This document shows, piece after piece, positions 31,921 through 40,965 of a stretch of DNA of 64,000 nucleotides. The first letter of the stretch is position 1. Each line of letters opens with the position of its first letter. Position numbers and translations under genes: made by a program. The notes beneath the pieces are model-generated. The model saw only the letters and a list, made by a program, of their open reading frames with translations, ran no database searches and had not been told where the DNA came from. The stretch comes from Manduca sexta (taxonomy: Eukaryota; Arthropoda; Insecta; Lepidoptera; Sphingidae), in the NCBI RefSeq assembly GCF_014839805.1, contig NC_051121.1, positions 3,207,116 to 3,271,115 of the forward strand, in the 5' to 3' direction.

Positions 31921-32365
31921 ATAAAATCTATCAGCAAACAGTTAAAATACTAAGACACATGAACTGACTCGTTCAATCCGCTTATGTTAGGGTGAAATCT
32001 GTCTAAAGTTAGTAATTACATTCTGTATTACGCGATAGTTGGATATTTCGTTAAGAGCAGCGAAAGCTTTGAAGACTACGTGTTGCGGAGCACTGCGGTT
32101 TCTTAATATATACTAGAGTAGTGTAGCGTCTCATAAGAGATTAGGTATTAAAACTGCTTCTCGACAATGGAGTATACTGAATATACAGGTTGATTACTAC
32201 ATAATTCATTTTACGCATTAAATGACTTATTTGAATTGATAAGTGATTGACATTAATTCCAAGTACATTATCTTATCTATCTTTATGTATAAGAAATATT
32301 ATAATAAATAAGATGTAAATATATAAAATGATTATGTGGATAACATATAGATGGAAAATATATAG

Positions 32366-32596
32366 CAGCAGCGATAGCCTAGTTGGTTGTGGAACGGACT
32401 GCCGAGACAAACGTCCGCAGGTGCAAATCCCAAAGACACACCCTCTGAACTTTCTAAAAAAATATGTGTATATTCTTTGTGAATTATCGCATGCTTTAAC
32501 TGTGAAGGAAAACATCGAGAGGAAACCTGCATACCCGAAAAGTTCTCTACAGAAATTTTGAGGATGCGTAAAGTCTACCAATCCGCATTAGTCCAC
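32366..32596 (+). mobile_element. SINE family A, 3' truncated
   Basis: GCAGCGATAGCCTAGTTGGT head with A-box-like TAGCCTAGTTGG, B-box-like GGTGCAAATCCC, AACATCGAGAGGAAACCTGC, ending at CCAATCCGCATTAGTCCACA. Counterpart at 42366-42595. Confidence 0.65.
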
Positions 32597-32818
32597 ATAT
32601 CACCTTTATTCGAGAAATACTAACTCCTGATACTTGGAATGGTGTTGCTCTTAGCAACCCCCTTTGTAATAGGGGTTATTTTCATCCCCAGTTATATAGA
32701 GGTCGTCCTATACTTAGAGAGGTGGGCAGATGTTATGAAAAGATAAATTCTATTGAGGGTTGTTTATTATGTGCCTTTCATTAAGAATAAATAAAATAAA
32801 GTTAATGCAATTCAATTA

Positions 32819-32886
32819 CGAGATGAGTATACCGCTTGATGGTAAGTAGTATGATCGATAAGAATTAAAAACATCATACCGCAGCC
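32819..32886 (-). repeat. family D 3' scrap
   Basis: ACGAGATGAGTATACCGCTT, GATGGTAAGTAGTATGATCG and AAAAACATCATACCG follow the reversed tail of family D. Counterpart at about 42819-42885. Confidence 0.35.
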
Positions 32887-33274
32887 TTACGACTAAAGTG
32901 ACTTAACTCAAAATTTATATATTTTCTGATTTTGTTAAAAAACGACCATCCAAAGCATGCTTAATAACCCTAAGACGAGATAAATTAAAATCATAGAATA
33001 GAAACAGAGATTCTCAATTTCAACGACCGCTCAATTCACTGCCTTTTATATTGTTATCAAATCTTATTTATTCGTTATCCAAATTGGCTTTTTTGAATTA
33101 GGTCGCCTTAGTTTTAAGTGTGCGATACCTAACTTTGAATAACAAAGAACTGCGTGGCACTCCATTTCGCTCGTCACCCTGAGATATAAGGCTCGTATTA
33201 ATAGAAGTAACTCAGATTCTCTCAGAAGTGCTATATCCGCTAAAACGCTGTCAAATTAAAGCCAGCATAAGGTC

Positions 33275-33470
33275 GTCGCTATTTAATAACAAATATCAAC
33301 ATCTTAAGTGATATCTTAAGTCACGGCATATGACGGATTTTGAAGTGTGATATCAGCTGAGTTTCTGTCAGATAGCTTCTTAAGATTGTCGCTATTTAAT
33401 AACCAGATATCAACATCTCAAGTGATATCTTAAGTCACAGCATATTATGACGGATTTTGACAACTGAGTT
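33275..33470. repeat. 113-bp direct repeat (partial two units)
   Basis: GTCGCTATTTAATAAC then ATATCAACATCT at 33275 recurs at 33388, each followed by AGTGATATCTTAAGTCAC and GACGGATTTTGA. Counterpart near 43273. Confidence 0.65.
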
Positions 33471-33529
33471 ATATTTATTTAACAGCCGCAGCTTAGCTGA
33501 GAAGTAGCTCTTGATACAGCTTAAGCTTG

Positions 33530-33610
33530 CTTTATTAAATAGTTCAATACATTAAATGTCTACTTGAGATCCTACTCAAAGGTGAGTTTCATCTATTCAA
33601 ACGGGCCATA
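33530..33610. repeat. short repeat shared with 1840-1905
   Basis: GTTCAATACATTAAATGTCT, CTTGAGATCCTACTCAAAGG, TGAGTTTCATCTATTC and CGGGCCA correspond, in order, to the sequence at about 1840-1905 (TTCAATACTTTAAAG, CTTAAGATTCTACTCAAGAG, TGAGATTCGTTTATTAC, CCGGCCA). It may be one end of an uncharacterised element. Confidence 0.4.
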
Positions 33611-33714
33611 AGATGTTAAGTCTCACAACGGCCAGTAATTGTTTGAAACACTTGTATACCGGCATGATACTGCTTATCAGAAATAGACGTTGCTGTAGTA
33701 TTATTTTTTTATTG

Positions 33715-33880
33715 TAACTCGTCGAAGTGGCTTCGTTGCACCTGATTACAAAGTGAAGCCCAAAGAGAGTTTTGATCGGCAAAACGCCTCAGGTATCTCA
33801 GGCAGGCATTACCAGACAATCAGCAGTCATGGCCTGCATAATTGTTACTTCACGCACCGCTTGAAGGACCCCAAGTTTTA
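33715..33880 (-). repeat. diverged relative of family F
   Basis: GTGGCTTCGTTGCACCTGAT then TACAAAGTGAAGCCC recalls the GTGACCTCACTGCACCTGAT, GGTAAGTGAAG module of 16387-16615. The middle is not alignable by eye. Counterpart at 43714-43880. Confidence 0.3.
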
Positions 33881-34547
33881 GAAAGGAGGTACTTATTATG
33901 GAAATTGAAACTATTTTCTAACGGATACAATTGAATTATTGCGTGAGATACAACACCGCCAACAGTCAAAAGATGCCACTCAACTTACTATCAAGTGCAG
34001 TGGAGTCGCTTTCTCGCATTAATAAAAAACTAGACTTCTCAAACCCCGAAATCTGAGTCAAAATCTCTAGACAATTTAAACCAATAAGGCAGCAGCACAA
34101 AGGCGGTAATATAAGTGCATCTAGAAAATGGAAATCGTAAGCCTGTTGCTTCCCGGACACCCCGTCGGGAAAGAAACATTGCTCGCACTGCGGTCGTATC
34201 GCAAGCTTGTTGCCGGACAACCGACTTCGCGAAGTTTGATTTTAGACTTCTTTTAGCTCTTTTTTTGAATGCTTTTGTCAATGTTTTATGTTAAGTGATA
34301 GAGTTTTATGAAACTGGGTATTGTCAGCGGTTATAAATCGTATTCTCGATATGTCCTGTCAATGTACATTTATCTATATTATGTAATTATTTCGGCGTTT
34401 AATTCTACGAAATTCTGCACGTAAATTCGTATTCAGAATTTTATTATGAAAAAAATTGTGAATCACTTAGACGAAATAAGATAGGCCCTTGAAACATCAC
34501 AATATGGTATTATCGCTACAATTTTTGTATACTTTCACGCCTGGTTA

Positions 34548-34742
34548 TAAGTGGAGTGAGATCCAATAGAATGTCAACTAACAATAGATGATTACCCGCG
34601 ATACAATTATGCCGTCCTATTAGAACCAGATATACACAGGCTGCTTCCGGAACGCGACACTTACGTGCTCCACTGTGGAGGCTTTTAACTCCTTGAGTAC
34701 TACACTTGGTCGCTATCCGGATGTATATAAACATCCTACCAC
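34548..34742 (-). repeat. interspersed repeat family F
   Basis: GTGGAGTGAGATCCAATAGA, ATTATGCCGTCCTATTAGAA, CAGGCTGCTTCCGGAACGCG, CACTTACGTGCTCCACTGTG and GGTCGCTATCCGGATGTATA: reversed family order. Counterpart at 44548-44742. Confidence 0.65.
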
Positions 34743-34796
34743 GTGCAAAATCTATAAGTGAAGTATAAATATCAACAAACAAGACTACGCTAAACT

Positions 34797-35530
34797 AGCC
34801 CGAGCTGGCTTTCTTTGTTTACTTTTTAGACTTTCGTTTATTTTATGTCCAATATAAATTGTCTTTTGTTTAAACGACTTTGTCTAAGTAATAATTAAAT
34901 ATCTTCATGTATCTTGACTTATCATAAGTGCAACTATGTTTGCCTACGTGATGAATAAAACATTTTATTTTTTAAACAGTCCTCAAAATTATGCAAATCT
35001 GACTAATCATTTGATGAACAATGCTTCTCAAAAATCAAACACGATATTTGCATTTGAAATGTTCGCAATCATTGACAGATGGCCACCCTCACAGACAGGG
35101 GTTGGGATCAATAGTTTTCTCCCGTGGGAACCCCGTGGTGTATCGATCTGTCGGACCCCATGCCTGCGTGGGATTATAGTGGGGTTGGGGAAAAGGGAGT
35201 TGTACATAACGCTATGTGGGATGTCTATGTATTGCGTGCGGGATGCTGTGATGGGAAAGCAAGGTCATTGTCAGAATAGTTAAATCATTTGACTAGTTTG
35301 CGAAAATATTATTTAATGTAGCGATGTTTGTTTCTTCGTAAATCTTCTTTCTTGTCAGCCTGAGCTGGCTTGTTTGTTTACTTTGTACTCAAATCTGTTT
35401 TATGTCCAATATAAAATGTCTGTAATTTAATCGACTTAATTGGAGGAATGATATAATTAAATATTCTCATATATCTTATAAGTGCAACTATGTTCACCTA
35501 CGTGAAAAATCATTTTATTTTATTTATATC
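34797..35530 (+). repeat. two LINE-3'UTR-like segments ~560 bp apart with a coding-like insert
   Basis: AGCCCGAGCTGGCTTTC (34797) and AGCCTGAGCTGGCTTG (35357) each open a roughly 170-bp stretch: TTTTATGTCCAATATAAA, TAAGTGCAACTATGTT, CCTACGTGA, then A/T-rich DNA with AATAAA in three of the four versions across the two large copies. Such endings resemble lepidopteran LINE 3' ends. Between them, 35080-35280 is G-rich and partly open in two frames (one gives GVSICRTPCLRGIIVGLG; another, open at 45123-45317 in copy 2, gives MPAWDYSGVGEEGVVHNAM). I do not recognise the protein. Counterpart at 44797-45545. Confidence 0.4.
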
Positions 35531-35663
35531 CGCCTTATTTGACGTTGGCATTGTCCTAAAGGATAGCCAGGAATAGAAATGGTTACTGAAATAATATCAT
35601 ATAGTGTGCTTAATGTTTTTGTTGTAGATCCGATTAATAGTAAACGTATGCAGGTTCATTAAC

Positions 35664-36030
35664 ATTGCGTTATTAAATGAGACTGCATATTCGTCTTTGC
35701 CTATGTTTTCATTGTGCCCAAAAATTATCCATGAATAATAAGTTTCCTAGAAAAATACCGGTTTGAGTTTTCTAATTTTTTTATCATTTTGTAGTTTAGT
35801 GCGAATGTGATGTTGTATTTCTGGTGGTAGGTATGCTGCCGTTCTTACAAATTGTCTTCGTGTAGTAGGGCCTTAGGGCATATACCATTAAAAGTTGCTT
35901 TTATTAATATTTATTTAATTCTAAACTTTTTAAATTTTATATCTACGGTAACTTATGGTAAAGTAATGTTTTCATGCTTAAACTCATTTCTTGACATTGC
36001 GTTAATAAATGAAAACACGATTGAACATTA
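35664..36030 (+). mobile_element. MITE family TTGACATTGCG, rearranged copy
   Basis: AACATTGCGTTATTAAATGA at 35664, interior ATCATTTTGTAGTTTAGTGC, GGGCCTTAGGGCATA and TATCTACGGTAACTTATGG match the copy at 53895-54217 in order. Instead of a closing inverted end, a second forward end (TTGACATTGCGTTAATAAAT) appears at about 35992. Counterpart at 45672-46035. Confidence 0.45.
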
Positions 36031-36133
36031 TTTAAATCACTATTTTCAAGCGATCATAGTGATATTTCTTGGATTGACAAAATGACGATCTAATTTTATA
36101 GTCTCTTTTGTTTTGTATCAGCTATTATTAATT

Positions 36134-36134
36134 N
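36134..36134. other. single N replacing 191 bp
   Basis: Copy 1 reads ATTAATT, N, CTCGGTGGCATAG. Copy 2 has 191 bp (46147-46337) between the same words. The N is an assembly join, not a point ambiguity. Confidence 0.85.
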
Positions 36135-36398
36135 CTCGGTGGCATAGTTGTACTGCATGCGCGGTACGGCAGCGCTCTGAGGTCCTGGGTTCGAATCCCG
36201 GGTCGGGCAAAGTGTTATTTGGGTTTTTCTGCTCAGTATCAGCCCGGAGTCTGGAATTTGTCCCCGATATGGCGATAGGCTCGCCCCCTATCACATCATG
36301 GGACGGAACACACTTGGCGAAAGTTGGTGCCCTAGTTGCGCCTCTGCATAGTCCTTCGGGGATAAAATGCGTGATGTTGTGTGTGTGTGTGTGTGTGT
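36135..36398 (+). mobile_element. SINE family B, full-length tRNA-derived copy
   Basis: Head CTCGGTGGCATAGTTGTAC has A box TGGCATAGTTG, matching TRGYNNARNNG exactly. B box GGTTCGAATCCCGGG lies about 45 bp on. The body has CTCAGTATCAGCCCGGAGTC, CCCGATATGGCGATAGGC, CCTATCACATCATGGGACGG and CTTCGGGGATAAAATGCGTG, then a (TG)n tail. Pol III internal promoter intact by eye; the short frames on both strands are not genes. Counterpart at 46338-46602. Confidence 0.8.
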
Positions 36399-36680
36399 TG
36401 TACATTCTATAAAAGTGAAATATACATCTATTATTAGGTTAGCTATTTAGCTTATAATATAAACTGAGTGAAACGAAATGAATTCCATATTTGAATCCAG
36501 AACACTTGCTGTCATTCGTTCAAATCAATCTGTGAAATTAAGTTTCATTCACAGAAGAATTCATCATGTGTGTTATGCCAAATTGTATAAGGTTTGGAGC
36601 GTTACGGATTCTGATTCTAAATTTAAAAACGGAATTTTCCGATTGTATAAACCCGGCTAAGGATTAACAACTAAAATATT

Positions 36681-36896
36681 GTGTTTATTCTTTCTAAATT
36701 TAACTTTAACGGTGATGGAAAATATTTTGAGGAAACCTGCATATCTGAAAAGTTCTCTATAGGAATTTTGAGAGCGTGAAGTCTGCAAATCCGTATTAGG
36801 CTAGCGTGGTGGACTAAGACCTAATTCCCCTCAGTAGTAGAGGAGACCCGTGCCCAGCAGTGGAACAGTAAATTATATAGGGCTGATATTATTTAA
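36681..36896 (+). mobile_element. SINE family A, 5' truncated
   Basis: TTTAACGGTGATGGAAAATA, TTTTGAGGAAACCTGCATAT, GGCTAGCGTGGTGGACTAAG, CCCAGCAGTGGAACAG, TATAGGGCTGATATTATTTA. The 3' tail is kept, the head lost. Counterpart at 46882-47098. Confidence 0.65.
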
Positions 36897-37508
36897 TTTT
36901 TATAAGTCCAGCCTTATTAAGGTGTCTTTTTGAATCGAAAAATAAAGTCTCAAAGCTATCGGCCTCATATAACCAAGTCTAGATATTGTATACTCGCTGT
37001 AGGTAACAAGTAGGCAACTGCAACGCATTGAATTCGGCACGAAGGTCTGACAGAGAACGAATTCGCTTCGATAATCTCTTTGATCAGCACCTATTGTTAA
37101 CTTGGAATCTCGGAAAGGTTTCTAAATCATACCACTATTGTATTAATGGACTTTCATTCTAAATTCACGTTTTAATAGATTAATGCTTGCATTGACAACA
37201 CAGAATTGTAACAGATTTTTACAAATATCAATGTATTCCGCCGTCAAGTAAAGCGGAGTTTAGAGAAGAAATCGCAATTAATCAAGGCAAGATGACTTGG
37301 AAATATTGAACCTTGTATAGAATTTTTTATTTATTACCGCTAGTGTAAACGCAACTAGAAGTTCTTGTGCAATTGCTGAGCCAACTTGTTAGTATAGAAT
37401 TAGCTTTACAACATTATTGTTTCAGGTTGAAAAATATTATAGCCAGTATTTACTAGGTTATGACTTAACCTCTATTGTTTCATAATAATGAGCGCAGTAC
37501 ATTTAACT

Positions 37509-37549
37509 ACCCTGTATGGGTAGTACATTTAATTACCCATACAGGGTAA
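37509..37549. repeat. perfect 15-bp inverted repeat, 11-nt loop
   Basis: TACCCTGTATGGGTA (37509-37523) and TACCCATACAGGGTA (37535-37549) are exact reverse complements, and each arm is itself a small TACCC/GGGTA palindrome. GTACATTTAA flanks and fills the loop. Identical at 47709-47749. Confidence 0.85.
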
Positions 37550-37649
37550 TAAAATGTTTTGGGCGGTACTTATCTGTGGCCATTCATCGCTCACAATGAG
37601 GTGAGAGGCTCGTATTTTTATTAATCTAAACTAATGTAGTATATACTTG

Positions 37650-37878
37650 CTGGTGGTATGATATATTTTATATATACTCGGATAGCGACTATCGTACACA
37701 AGGTGTTAAAACCCGCCATAGTGGCCCACGTAAGTGTGTCCGGGATCAGCCTGTGTATATCCAGTTCAACAGGCCGGCATAATTATGTCGACTGCTGAGG
37801 GGTAATCATCTCTCGTCACACGACATTCTATTAGCTCCATTCGACTTACTATCAGGAGCAGTAAGGTCACTTTGTCGT
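37650..37878 (+). repeat. interspersed repeat family F
   Basis: CTGGTGGTATGATATATTTT, GGATAGCGACTATCGTACAC, AACCCGCCATAGTGGCCCAC, GGCCGGCATAATTATGTCGA, CTTACTATCAGGAGCAG. Counterpart at 47851-48077. Confidence 0.7.
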
Positions 37879-38517
37879 GCACATATCCTTGTAGTGAATT
37901 AATTCAAAATACTTAACCGAATTTTCACCAATAACAAGCTACGATTACCTAAGTAGTATTGGATATTTATATCACCTGAATAGGTGCACGGTCAAAGCTA
38001 CGAGCAAAGTAAAAAAATACGATATTAAAGAGACGACGCGCTCGATTCAAACCGACTTTATTACACGAACAGATAACTCTTGCTAAAGCTGACAAACACA
38101 GAGCATCTCAAATAAATAAGGCCTCGTTTCACCTGTTTTTATCTGACCGCTCGTGCAAAAGCTAGTGATTCCGGCCCGAGGCGTTGAGTTAATAGTAAAA
38201 GGATTTTAAATTCAAGCTTTATTTTTCGTTTGGGAAATGGAAATATTTATAAAATATTATACATTTGAATTCAGTTTTATATCGACTGTTAGATTAGAAA
38301 AGTGAAAAAAAAAATTGTTCTTTTTTGTAATTTAAAGTTGATTGGTTAAGTTATTTATTCAGGTAGATATTAAAGGTTGAGCTTATAGAGATAATCCATT
38401 TTGTAATAAGTAGATAAAATTATAGTAGTTTATTCTTACATTTAAGGGTTCTTTGAGGTTCGTGAAAAATTTTGTTTTAATTATAAATAATTCGGTTACT
38501 GTCATACAATACAGTAC

Positions 38518-38823
38518 TACTGGTGGTAGGTCTCTCATATGTGAGAGTGCGCCAGGGTAGGTACCACCGCTATGTCTATTTCTGCCGCCAGGCAGCAATG
38601 TATAGTCACTGTTGTGTTCCGGTTTGAAGGACATTGTAGCTAGTGTAACTACTGGACATAATAAGACTTAAAATCTCATGTCTCAGGATGGCAAGCGCAA
38701 TGGAATGCCAAACAATGCTTTGTAATTCAAGGTATTGGATGTTGTTTCTACTGTATATGGGCGGTCGTGTCGCTGACCACCATTCGAATGGCAAGCTCGT
38801 CTCGTCATTCAAAGCAATAATTT
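38518..38823 (+). repeat. interspersed repeat family D, full length
   Basis: CTGGTGGTAGGTCTCTCATA head with a short ATATGTGAGAG hairpin, CGCTATGTCTATTTCTGCCG, GTGTTCCGGTTTGAAGGACA, ATATGGGCGGTCGTGTCGCT and CTCGTCTCGTCATTCAAAGC then AATAA. About 305 bp. Counterpart at 48731-49034. Confidence 0.75.
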
Positions 38824-39263
38824 TTATGTGTTTTAACATATTATTAATCGGAATTCCTTAGTTTATTAAAATTTATTGAAGAACGCTATGGACAAAGTCC
38901 TCAAATTTTTCAATTTCTTCACTAAGACAATTCAGAATACAGAATAGAAGTATATAGTAGTGATAATAATATAATAGTTACACAATTATTTACAATACAT
39001 TTGAGGCACAGACATCCTAAATTTAACTTCTCCAAACGACTTGCACTAACTTTCAAAACTTGCAGTACAAAGTAAGCCACTTGATTAAAATAACTAACGA
39101 AATTTCACTTAAAATTTAGTTTACCCCGTTTGTTTAAAGTCCACGAGTTAGTAAATAAAACTTTGTTATAAATTGAAATAAGATACAGTATTGATAATAG
39201 CGCAGTGAAACATATTTTCGCAGCAAGCAGAGTTTGCACATCAAAAAGAGGTCATGAATTTTG

Positions 39264-40366
39264 GAAGGCGCGTAGCAACGCTACGAGACTAGCTACGGGC
39301 TACAAGTTAGTGATGTAGCGTACACCGTTGTATATAACTACGATATTTATTTTAAATATAAATATAGGACATAACATAAACTTACTATAATTAATTTCAA
39401 AAGGTAGACAGAGGTTAATATCAAACTAATAGTTAGGTTTAACCTCGGGTACGACAACAAATAATAAAATGATAGTCTTTTTATTTCATTTTTACTATTT
39501 TGGGAATTTAGAACACCGTCTATTTCCCAACCTTAAGACATCGATACTACCAATGAGCTAAATATACAAAAATATTATTCGTAATTTTTATAATAAAAAA
39601 TAAAGTTTAATATATTTTTATTTTAATAAAGCCACCTTCATAACGTGATATCCATAGTTAAAGTCTTAATAAAGCTAGTTAAGTAAAACTTTATTGTATA
39701 ATTTACGATGTAAAAGTAGTAATGTAAGCGTTTACGAGTGTATTTATGAACTGGAAGCCGTTATATTGTTACTTAGATAAGTTTTACTCTGGCAATAAAA
39801 TCTTGACATTAACAATTAATTTGTTTCCCAATAGGCGATAATGTAGTTTGTTCCAAATACGCTGTCTTGGGAAATTATAAAATGACATAGGTAAAAACTT
39901 AATTGTTTCTTATTAAACTACGTAAAAAACGATTTCCAATTTCTAAAAATAAATTAACATATTTTTTTTATTGATGATTAGTTTTAATTCAGTCAGGTGT
40001 ATATTTATGTGTTTATTAAACAACGTAAAACCGATTTTAGCCTATCTAAAACTCATTAACAGTCGTTTTAATAAACGAACCTAATCTCAATCTTTAATCC
40101 GATTCCAAAAGGAACCAATCAACGTAAGTCATATGTAAATATGTCAGAAAAACTGCCTTTTTAAAGCGATTAAGATCGTTCTTTGAATGCTGGTAAGTCT
40201 TAACAGCGATGAGTACATTTAATTCAATCAGATCCATATACGTCAGACACAAATTAACTATAATTTATTATGAAAATGACATACTAATTATAATTTATCT
40301 TTGCTACACGTCGCATCTCTACTGCGTAGTACCGGCGTAGCAGTGCTACGAGCTACGGCAGCTCTC
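39264..40366. mobile_element. candidate DNA element with CTACG-rich subterminal repeats
   Basis: 39270-39320 carries at least five CGTAG/CTACG/GCTAC words, and 40307-40364 carries at least six in the opposite arrangement. The AT-rich 1 kb between them has none that I noticed. Clusters of one short motif near both ends are typical of transposase-binding subterminal repeats. A MITE of the 5894-6060 family (about 40062-40200) lies inside. Counterpart at 49488-50614. Confidence 0.45.
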
Positions 40367-40465
40367 AAGATGTTTTCTAATATGTACATTTATTCTAGTC
40401 TATTGCAATATTTTTGAAGTATACTGCAGGAAGGTATGAATTATTTCTTGTGGTTCTGGAGTTCT

Positions 40466-40965
40466 NNNNNNNNNNNNNNNNNNNNNNNNNNNNNNNNNNN
40501 NNNNNNNNNNNNNNNNNNNNNNNNNNNNNNNNNNNNNNNNNNNNNNNNNNNNNNNNNNNNNNNNNNNNNNNNNNNNNNNNNNNNNNNNNNNNNNNNNNNN
40601 NNNNNNNNNNNNNNNNNNNNNNNNNNNNNNNNNNNNNNNNNNNNNNNNNNNNNNNNNNNNNNNNNNNNNNNNNNNNNNNNNNNNNNNNNNNNNNNNNNNN
40701 NNNNNNNNNNNNNNNNNNNNNNNNNNNNNNNNNNNNNNNNNNNNNNNNNNNNNNNNNNNNNNNNNNNNNNNNNNNNNNNNNNNNNNNNNNNNNNNNNNNN
40801 NNNNNNNNNNNNNNNNNNNNNNNNNNNNNNNNNNNNNNNNNNNNNNNNNNNNNNNNNNNNNNNNNNNNNNNNNNNNNNNNNNNNNNNNNNNNNNNNNNNN
40901 NNNNNNNNNNNNNNNNNNNNNNNNNNNNNNNNNNNNNNNNNNNNNNNNNNNNNNNNNNNNNNNNN
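40466..40965. other. assembly gap, exactly 500 N
   Basis: A round-number run of N is a scaffolding placeholder of unknown true size. Frames that cross it are meaningless. Confidence 0.98.

Larger units (their letters stand above)
30961..40465 (+). repeat. copy 1 of a ~9.5-kb large direct repeat, ends at the gap
   Basis: Begins TCAGTGGCTCGGGTCTTATC and ends TGGTTCTGGAGTTCT exactly at the first N. Aligned by eye with 40966-50712 throughout: identical order of all small repeats, about 1% differences, several homopolymer-length changes and one 191-bp segment replaced by a single N at 36134. Probably the end of a contig that overlaps the next one. Confidence 0.92.

Noticed and set aside
32273..32581. 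102-codon minus-strand frame
   Set aside because: Covers a SINE family A copy; the translation is repeat-derived.
34936..35283. Complete 115-codon gene present twice
   Set aside because: Its two copies belong to the large 9.5-kb repeat, the start lies in a LINE-3'UTR-like segment and another frame is equally open. Kept only as an unidentified coding-like stretch.
36135..36210. tRNA gene
   Set aside because: A and B boxes and partial tRNA-like head are present, but no full cloverleaf was made out and the same sequence recurs as a SINE with its body and tail.
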